Assembly: GCA_947629225.1 (NCBI GenBank)
Contig: CANRCY010000010.1
Span: 1-20,073, forward strand
Reading direction: 5' to 3'
DNA from: an uncultured Clostridia bacterium
Lineage (GTDB): Bacteria > Bacillota > Clostridia > Christensenellales > Borkfalkiaceae
DNA: 20,073 bases
Numbering within the stretch: position 1 is the first letter of the stretch; the number at the start of each line of letters is the position of its first letter. A model generated the notes under the pieces. It made no database searches. It was not told where the DNA came from and saw only the letters and a list, made by a program, of their open reading frames with translations. Shown piece by piece: positions 1-6,509 of the stretch. The position numbers were made by a program, and so were the translations under genes.

Positions 1-51
1 CGCAAAGATCTGCGTCATGCCTGCTTTGCGCCCGATGATTGCTTTATTCAT
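1..51 (-). CDS. rplC: 50S ribosomal protein L3, N-terminal fragment (cut by window edge)
   Basis: Seventeen codons are visible, reading MNKAIIGRKAGMTQIFA, which is the conserved N-terminus of ribosomal protein L3 (Gly-x-Lys/Arg-x-Gly-Met-Thr-Gln-Ile-Phe). L3 is an early-assembling 23S rRNA binding protein of the large subunit. The rest of the gene lies beyond base 1. It follows rpsJ in the same direction with a 70 bp spacer, the standard S10-operon order. The best Shine-Dalgarno, AAGGAG, sits 12 nt before the ATG, slightly farther than usual, and no better start is visible. The family call rests on the short but highly characteristic N-terminus and on the rpsJ neighbour. Confidence 0.93.
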   Translation of the reverse strand, partial: MNKAIIGRKAGMTQIFA

Positions 52-84
52 GGATAAAGTTCACTCCTTAAAATTTTATTTGTG

Positions 85-103
85 AATACCGCTTTGCAGT
101 ATT
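85..103 (-). promoter_or_regulatory. Hairpin in the rpsJ-rplC spacer
   Basis: On the transcribed strand AATACTGC-AAA-GCGGTATT can form an 8 bp stem with a 3 nt loop. One pair is U·G in the transcribed direction and would be A-C in the opposite RNA, which supports a structure acting in the operon mRNA. No U-tract follows directly, so it does not look like a full terminator. It could tune mRNA stability or L3 translation. Confidence 0.5.
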
Positions 104-121
104 TCAACGTCTGTTTGTGTC

Positions 122-424
122 TCAGCCGAGTTTGACCTTGATGTCCACGCCCGCGGGCAAATGGATGGAATCGAGGAGCTTGGCGTTGGGGGAATAGATA
201 TCGATGATGCGCTTGTGTGTTCTCATCTCGAATTGCTCGCGGGAGTCCTTGTCCTTGTGCGGGCAACGGAGGATGGTGACGATCTCGCGCTCGGTGGGAA
301 GCGGGATGGGACCCGAGATCTTCGCCCCGCCCTTCTGCATCGTTTCGACGATCCTGCTTGCCGCCTGGTCCACGAGTTCGTGGTCGTACGCCGAGAGTTT
401 GATCCTGATTTTCTGACCTGCCAT
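122..424 (-). CDS. rpsJ: 30S ribosomal protein S10 (NusE)
   Basis: The product is 100 residues, the normal S10 length. It begins MAGQKIRIKLSAYDHELVD and contains the family hallmarks GPIPLPTE (about residues 38-45) and FEMRTHKRIIDI (about 65-76), ending in a GVDIKVKLG tail. S10 is a head-domain protein of the small subunit. In its free form it is NusE, a partner of NusB in transcription antitermination. The ATG at 424 is preceded by GGAG with a 9 nt gap. The gene heads the S10 operon and is followed by rplC. A long structured leader with its own promoter lies upstream. Nothing in the protein is odd. Confidence 0.98.
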   Translation of the reverse strand: MAGQKIRIKLSAYDHELVDQAASRIVETMQKGGAKISGPIPLPTEREIVTILRCPHKDKDSREQFEMRTHKRIIDIYSPNAKLLDSIHLPAGVDIKVKLG

Positions 425-662
425 TTCTTCCTTCTCCTTTTTTATACTAACTTGGTTTTGCTTACGTCAACTTTACCGTGCGTATCGAGGTTTTCGGCAG
501 TAAAAAACACCTTTCGTTTTGCGGTGTTCTACGCAAAAGCCTCGGTTAGTCGCAGAAGTCGCGCTTCCACACTTGTCAACGGAAATTATCTGCCGAGGGG
601 CTTTCCTGCCTCGATTTTTCAGTAACTTCCCGTCTCAACCCTATACGCCACATTAACGCAGC
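425..662 (-). promoter_or_regulatory. Structured 5' leader of the S10 operon, possible attenuator
   Basis: About 238 nt lie between the predicted transcription start (near 662) and rpsJ, with no supported ORF. Several segments can pair in competing ways on the transcribed strand. Segment A (613-608, CGAGGC) can pair with part of B (600-593, CCCCTCGG). B can instead pair with C (545-539, CCGAGGC). C plus its following TTTT can pair with F (AAAACCTCG, 494-486). TTTTGCG just after C can also pair with CGCAAAA (near 523-517). The C-F stem encloses a terminator-like hairpin at 528-506. The architecture is that of a switchable leader, but the ligand or protein is unknown and no known riboswitch class is recognised. 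Confidence 0.42.
501..528 (-). terminator. Terminator-like hairpin inside the rpsJ leader
   Basis: On the transcribed strand AACACC, an 11 nt loop and GGTGTT form a 6 bp stem that runs straight into a U-tract (TTTTTT counting the last stem bases). This has the form of a weak intrinsic terminator placed about 75 nt before the rpsJ start. Its 5' arm lies in the loop of the alternative TTTTGCG/CGCAAAA hairpin, so the two structures compete, as expected for attenuation. The stem is short, so termination strength is uncertain. Confidence 0.4.
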
Positions 663-668
663 CTTTTT

Positions 669-698
669 ATATTACCATATGTCAAGTCTTGCTGTCAA
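669..698 (-). promoter_or_regulatory. rpsJ: Probable sigma-A promoter of the S10 operon
   Basis: On the minus strand a consensus -35 TTGACA (698-693) is followed by an 18 bp spacer and TAATAT (674-669), which matches the -10 consensus at four of six positions. Transcription would start near 662. A second TTGACA lies at 685-680 without a good partner. The DNA is AT-rich around it, and the element lies between the upstream terminator and the leader, where an operon promoter is expected. Confidence 0.5.
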
Positions 699-763
699 TT
701 TATTTTTCGCACATTTTCTAAATTTTTCCGTCGAAAAAGGGCTATTTTTGCAAAAAACGGCAA

Positions 764-791
764 AAGAGGAAGAGTTTTTGCTCTTCCTCTT
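764..791 (-). terminator. Rho-independent terminator of the protease-Opp gene run
   Basis: A perfect 11 bp stem, AAGAGGAAGAG / CTCTTCCTCTT, encloses a 6 nt loop on the transcribed strand and is followed by TTGCCGTTTTTT. It begins 6 bp after the stop codon of the small membrane protein gene. It closes the gene run and separates it from the rpsJ promoter. The stem is not GC-rich and the U-run is interrupted, but the position and stem length make the call solid. Bases 699-763, between it and the rpsJ promoter, are AT-rich with no feature seen. Confidence 0.8.
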
Positions 792-797
792 GCGATA

Positions 798-1064
798 TTA
801 CAGTCTTCCCGCGGCGGCAAGGATGAGGATGTAGATGATCGTGAGCGCGGCGAGCGTCGCGATCATGGGGATCACCATCTTTTTCATCACCGTAAAGAAG
901 GTGCGCGCCCGTTCCTTGAAGGGCGTCTTTTCCCGCGGGGTCTTCGGGCGTCTCGTCCCGCTCATGTCGGCGATCGTCGAGCCGTCGTCGTAATAGACGA
1001 TCTTCACTTTCTTTTCCCGCGGCTTTTCTTCGGGCGCGGGATCGGTCGGCTTTTTGCGTGACAT
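798..1064 (-). CDS. Small tail-anchored membrane protein of unknown function
   Basis: The product is 88 residues from the ATG at 1064. An in-frame TTG one codon earlier is too close to the GAGGAG Shine-Dalgarno. Residues 1-60 are charged and rich in Lys, Arg, Glu and Pro, and contain the compact motif YYDDGSTIADMSG (24-36). Residues about 63-84 form one hydrophobic segment, followed by GRL. This suggests a cytosolic N-terminal domain held by a C-terminal membrane anchor. The ATG shares one base with the oppF stop (TGATG), so translation is probably coupled. It is the last gene before a strong terminator. I do not recognise a characterised family. The motif looks conserved rather than low-complexity. 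A role tied to the Opp transporter is suggested only by position. Confidence 0.8.
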   Translation of the reverse strand: MSRKKPTDPAPEEKPREKKVKIVYYDDGSTIADMSGTRRPKTPREKTPFKERARTFFTVMKKMVIPMIATLAALTIIYILILAAAGRL

Positions 1065-2900
1065 CAATTCTCCTCGGAGCTCTGCAAAGAGACCGCCTTA
1101 ACGGGACCCTTCACCTCTCCCTGCGGATAGCAATGGCAGGCGGCGAAATGCCCGGGCTCGTACTCTTTATAAGCGGGCGCAACATGGCTGCAAATTTCCT
1201 TTGCGAGCGGACAGCGCGTATGGAACTTACAGCCCTTGGGCGGATTCGCGGGGGAAGGGATGTCCCCTTTGAGCACGATACGGTTCATCTTCACGTCGGG
1301 GTTGGGGTTGGGAACGGCGGAGAAGAGCGCCTGCGTGTAGGGGTGCAGGGGATTTTCGAAAATGCTCTCTTTGTCGCCGAACTCCACCATCGAGCCGAGA
1401 TACATCACGCCGATACGGTCGGAAATGTGCTTTACGACGGAGAGGTCGTGCGAGATGAACACATAGCTGAACCCCATCGTCGTCTGCAATTTTTTGAGCA
1501 GGTTGATGATCTGCGCCTGGATGGAGACGTCGAGCGCGGAAACGGGCTCGTCGCAGATGACGAGTTTGGGTTGCACGGTGAGGGCGCGGGCAATGCAGAT
1601 CCTCTGGCGCTGACCGCCCGAGAATTCATGCGGGTAACGCTCGTAATAATAATCGCGCAAGCCGCACTGTTCCATGATCTTCAAGACGTAATCCTTCACT
1701 TCGCTCTTCGGCACGATCTTGTGCACCCGTACGGGCTCGGAGAGGATCCCCCCCACCGTACTGCGCGGAGGGAGCGAGGAATAGGGGTCCTGGAAGATGA
1801 TTTGCATCTGCGTGCGGAGCGGACGCATTTTGGAGGGCTTGTATTTTGCGATCTCCTGCCCGGCGAAGAAGATCTGTCCGTCCGTCGGGTTGTAGAGTTT
1901 GAGAATGGTCCTGCCCATCGTCGTCTTGCCGCAGCCCGACTCGCCGACGATCCCGAGCGTCTTGCCCTCCTCCAATTTGAAGGAGATGTCGTCCACGGCG
2001 CGGAGCCAGACTTTCACGTCCCCCAAAAGGTTTCTGCCGATGGGGAAATACATTTTCAGATGGCGCACTTCGAGGAAGGTCCCCTCTTCGACGGGAACCA
2101 AAGCATCCGACTCCGCCTTGCGCTCCGACTCTTTGCGGGAGCGGCGGATTTCGGCGTCGTCGTCGAATCGGGTAAAGTCGTTTTGTTCGACGCAGAGCGC
2201 ATTCTGTTCGAGCGCGGGGCGGTCGATGATGTCCTGCACGTCCGTCTGCCCGACGGTCCAATTCCAGAAATTGAGCCCCGCCCAGACAGAGCCCACGCCG
2301 AGCGAGACGACGGAGATGGCTTCCCAAAGCGCGTATTTGCCGTAGGTCCTTTTGAGCGACCCATAGAAGATGAGGTCACAGCCGTCGATCTGCATCTGCC
2401 CGAAGTACCAACGTTGCAGGCGTTGCCATGCCACGGGCAGGGCGAAGCCGAGCGAAATGTAGGAAAGCCACCCCGCCAACAGCGTATAGCACCAATAGCT
2501 CCATGCGCGCGCACGGAAACGGGATTTGCCCGTTCCGCCTTCGAGGTCGGCAAAGTGCAGCTGTTCCACCGTCCAACGGTGAATGTTGCGCGGCAACACG
2601 AAGATCGCGAACAGCCCCGCGGTGAGCAGGCTGATACCGAACCAAATAAGATATTGTTTGTAGAATGCGGAAATCGTGCCGTCGAAGCGGAGCTTGTGCC
2701 CGTTGAGGGTCGTCCGCTTCACCAGATAGCGCACATAGATGCAATGCAGGGCGGGAAAGGCGAAGCCCAGCGACAAAAGACTGCCGAGCGCATACCCGAG
2801 CCACATCAAAAAGAATTCTGCTTTTCCGAGAAATTCGCTTGCGGGGATCTCAATGCTGACGCTCTCCGTCTGCTCCGCGCCCTCTCTCGGTCTCTCTTCG

Positions 2901-2908
<8 letters not shown>
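1064..2908 (-). CDS. oppF: OppF-type peptide ABC transporter ATPase with an N-terminal duplicated DUF898-like membrane domain
   Basis: The product is 614 residues from the ATG at 2908. That ATG overlaps the oppD stop by 8 nt and has GGAG 7 nt upstream; a longer frame upstream only overlaps oppD. Residues about 276-600 are a full Opp/Dpp ATPase: Walker A GESGCGKTT (322-330), Q-loop Gln373, signature FSGGQRQR (429-436), Walker B VICDEPVSALD (450-460), switch His487. A C-terminal domain has Cys560, 566, 573 and 591, spaced as in the transporter C-terminal domain reported to hold an iron-sulfur cluster in some homologues. Normal OppF is about 320 residues. Here residues about 25-225 add four hydrophobic segments in two similar halves, each with SLGFAxP, a (L/I)(N/D)G motif and a W-rich helix. 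This resembles DUF898/YjgN. The ATPase call is firm and the DUF898 call is by motif. Confidence 0.92.
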
Positions 2909-4259
<1,351 letters not shown>

Positions 4260-4260
4260 C

Positions 4261-5415
4261 TTATCTCCTCATCTTGGGATCGAGCGCGTCCCGTAAGCCG
4301 TCTCCGACAAAGTTGAACCCGAGCACCGCGATAATGATGCAAATTCCGGGAGGACCCCAGATGTTGAAGTAACGTTCGAGGATCGTCGAATCTTCCGCCT
4401 CGTTGACCATGGACCCCCACGAAGCGAAGGGAGCCTGCACGCCGAGATTGAGGTAGGAAAGGGACGCTTCGTACAGGATCATGCTCCCGAGCGACAGCGT
4501 CATGGAGACGATGAGCTGCGGCATGACGTTCGGCACGAGGTGCTTGAAGATCTTGCGCGCCGTGGAATAGCCCATCGCCTCGGCGGCGACCATGTATTCC
4601 TGTTCGCGCAGGGAGAGGATCTGCCCGCGCACGAGGCGCGCCGTCCCCGACCACGAGAACACGGTCAGAAAGATCATTAAATAGTAGATACGGTCGGAGC
4701 CTTTGATGCCCATCGCGTCGAGCACCGAGCCCAATATGAGCAGAATGGGAAGCCCGGGAAGGCACATCAAAATGTCGCAGATACGCATGATGACGTTATC
4801 TACTTTTCCGCCGAAATAACCCGCGATCCCGCCGAAGATGACGCCGATGATCATGATGGCGAACACGGCGATAAAGCTGATAAGCAGCGATTTCTGCCCG
4901 CCGTACATGAGGCGGACGAACACGTCGAGCCCCGTCTGGTCCGTTCCGAGCCAATGCCTGAGGCTCGGATAGGAGCGGTTGTTGAGCATTGCCTGCGTCT
5001 CCACCACCTGGTAGAAGACGTCTACGATCGGCTGCCCGTTTTCATCGAGCACGGGATTGCCGTCCGCGTCCTTCCGCTCCACTTCGATGTATTGCTTGCT
5101 CTCGTACGAAATGGGTCCTTCGTAGTCGGTCTCCGTCTCGCCCCAGCCGCCGTATTCGTTGGGAATGGCAGACATGACGAGCGGTCCTACCCACGAGAAC
5201 AGGATGAGCGCAACGATCATGATGAGCCCGATGATGGAGAGCTTACTGCGGAAGAACCGCCTTGCGACCATTCTGCCGGGAGACATCAATCTCAGCGTTT
5301 TATCGAGCGGTTTTTCGCCGTCTTCGGGCAAGTCCTCGTTCTCGGGCAGACCGGAATCCCCGTCGGCAAGTCCGTTTATGCGTTCTTCGAATTCTTCTTC
5401 GAATTTCTCTTCCAT
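4261..5415 (-). CDS. oppC: OppC-type peptide ABC transporter permease
   Basis: The product is 384 residues. An acidic N-terminal tail (1-40) precedes SPGRMVARRFFRSKLS and a first membrane helix (about 59-80), the usual OppC opening. A soluble segment (about 82-150) before the LGTDQTGLDVFVRLMYGG motif is longer than normal and contains KDADGNPVLDENGQPIVD. Five further helices follow, with the EAA coupling loop at about 273-299 (EYMVAAEAMGYS, HLVPNVMP) that contacts the ATPases. The end GDGLRDALDPKMRR is classical. The inserted segment should lie outside the membrane, where OppA docks. The start ATG at 5415 has a strong GGAGG 7 nt upstream, and the gene begins 13 bp after oppB. Confidence 0.96.
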   Translation of the reverse strand: MEEKFEEEFEERINGLADGDSGLPENEDLPEDGEKPLDKTLRLMSPGRMVARRFFRSKLSIIGLIMIVALILFSWVGPLVMSAIPNEYGGWGETETDYEGPISYESKQYIEVERKDADGNPVLDENGQPIVDVFYQVVETQAMLNNRSYPSLRHWLGTDQTGLDVFVRLMYGGQKSLLISFIAVFAIMIIGVIFGGIAGYFGGKVDNVIMRICDILMCLPGLPILLILGSVLDAMGIKGSDRIYYLMIFLTVFSWSGTARLVRGQILSLREQEYMVAAEAMGYSTARKIFKHLVPNVMPQLIVSMTLSLGSMILYEASLSYLNLGVQAPFASWGSMVNEAEDSTILERYFNIWGPPGICIIIAVLGFNFVGDGLRDALDPKMRR

Positions 5416-5428
5416 TTGCGGACCTCCT

Positions 5429-6436
5429 TTAAGAGAGTTTTACCCGAGGGTCTACGACGACGTACATCAGATCGGAAAGAAGCACGCCGATGACGCTCAA
5501 AAGCGCAAGGAACATGTTATAGGTCATGATGACGGGAATATCGCCCGCTTGGGTCGCTTTGAGCGCCCATTCGCCGATCCCGGGCAAGTCGAATACGTCC
5601 TCGGTGATCATTGCGCCCGAGAAGAGGGAGGGCAAAACGCCCGCCATCATCGTCACGATGGGGATCATCGTGTTGCGGAAGGCGTGCTTGTAGATGACTT
5701 TCGTCTCTTTGAGCCCCTTCGCCCGCGCCGTGCGGATATAGTCGGAATTGAGCACTTCGAGCATGTTGGTGCGCATGTAGCGCATCGTGCCGCCCACGCC
5801 GAGAATGATCGTCGACAGAATGGGAAGGGTGAGGTGTTTGAGATAGTCAATGAGCTGATCGAAGAAGTTGAGCGTGCTACCCGCATACTTCAAACCGTTC
5901 GGATAGAACAGCACTTCCCCGTTCCCGAGCGAGATAAATCCGAGCGAGTGTTGCAGCGCCCTTCCGAGGAAGAAGGACGGCAACGAAATCCCGACCATCA
6001 CGAGAATGGTGACGACGTAATCGCGGATGGAATATTGGTGGGTCGCCGCGGTGACGCCGAGCGGAATGGCGATCATATACTCGAAGATGATGGAGATGAA
6101 TGCCACGGCAAAAGAGACGGGCATATGGGTCGCGATCTCCTGGATGACCTCGCCGCCGCCCCGGAAGCTCACGCCGAAGTCGAAATGGCAAAGGTGCCAC
6201 AGCCAGGAGGCGTAGCCGTTCAGAATGCCGAAGAAGCTCGAATCGGAGAGCCCGTACCGTTTGTACATCTCTTCGATCGTCTCCTGCGAGATAGTCGCGC
6301 CCCCTTGGTTCATCTCGGAGAGCCTTCGCATGACGAAGTCTACGGGCATGAGCCGCACGAGGAAGTATATGATCATGGAAACGCCGAGCAAGATGATGAT
6401 GGACAAGCCCAAGCGTTTGAGAACGTATTTTAACAT
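5429..6436 (-). CDS. oppB: OppB-type peptide ABC transporter permease
   Basis: The product is 335 residues, close to the family norm. It opens MLKYVLKRLGLSIIILLGVS with the first helix (about 9-29) and RLMPVDF, as in OppB/DppB. Six membrane helices are recognisable. The EAA loop lies at about 232-259 (DYIRTARAKGL, HAFRNTMIP), and the C-terminal part has GIGEWALKATQAGDIPVI and ends DLMYVVVDPRVKLS. It pairs with OppC to form the peptide channel. The loop between helices 1 and 2 (about 30-105) is soluble and holds WLWHLCHFDFGVSFRGGGEV, typical of the family. GGAG sits 7 nt before the ATG, just after a hairpin that separates it from oppA. No unusual residues were seen. Confidence 0.97.
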   Translation of the reverse strand: MLKYVLKRLGLSIIILLGVSMIIYFLVRLMPVDFVMRRLSEMNQGGATISQETIEEMYKRYGLSDSSFFGILNGYASWLWHLCHFDFGVSFRGGGEVIQEIATHMPVSFAVAFISIIFEYMIAIPLGVTAATHQYSIRDYVVTILVMVGISLPSFFLGRALQHSLGFISLGNGEVLFYPNGLKYAGSTLNFFDQLIDYLKHLTLPILSTIILGVGGTMRYMRTNMLEVLNSDYIRTARAKGLKETKVIYKHAFRNTMIPIVTMMAGVLPSLFSGAMITEDVFDLPGIGEWALKATQAGDIPVIMTYNMFLALLSVIGVLLSDLMYVVVDPRVKLS

Positions 6437-6450
6437 AAATTAACTCCATA

Positions 6451-6477
6451 GTCCTGCCGTGGTCTGCACGGCAGGAC
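6451..6477 (-). promoter_or_regulatory. Stable hairpin between oppA and oppB
   Basis: A perfect 11 bp stem, GTCCTGCCGTG / CACGGCAGGAC, with a 5 nt loop lies in the 73 bp spacer after oppA. It ends three bases before the oppB Shine-Dalgarno. On the transcribed strand no U-tract follows, so it is unlikely to stop transcription fully. Such hairpins after binding-protein genes commonly protect the upstream mRNA, so that the binding protein is made in excess of the permease. Read on the plus strand it is followed by TTTT, but no plus-strand gene exists to terminate. Confidence 0.6.
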
Positions 6478-6509
6478 TTTTCATCGCTTTTGCGACCTCT
6501 TGTAGCTTT

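Noticed and set aside
441..470. TTGACG with 18 bp to TATAAA just before rpsJ
   Set aside because: Transcription would begin within or next to the rpsJ ribosome binding site, leaving almost no leader. The promoter at 669-698 is better placed.
161..625. Plus-strand open frame across rpsJ and its leader
   Set aside because: It is antisense to rpsJ, has no family resemblance and runs through the structured leader.
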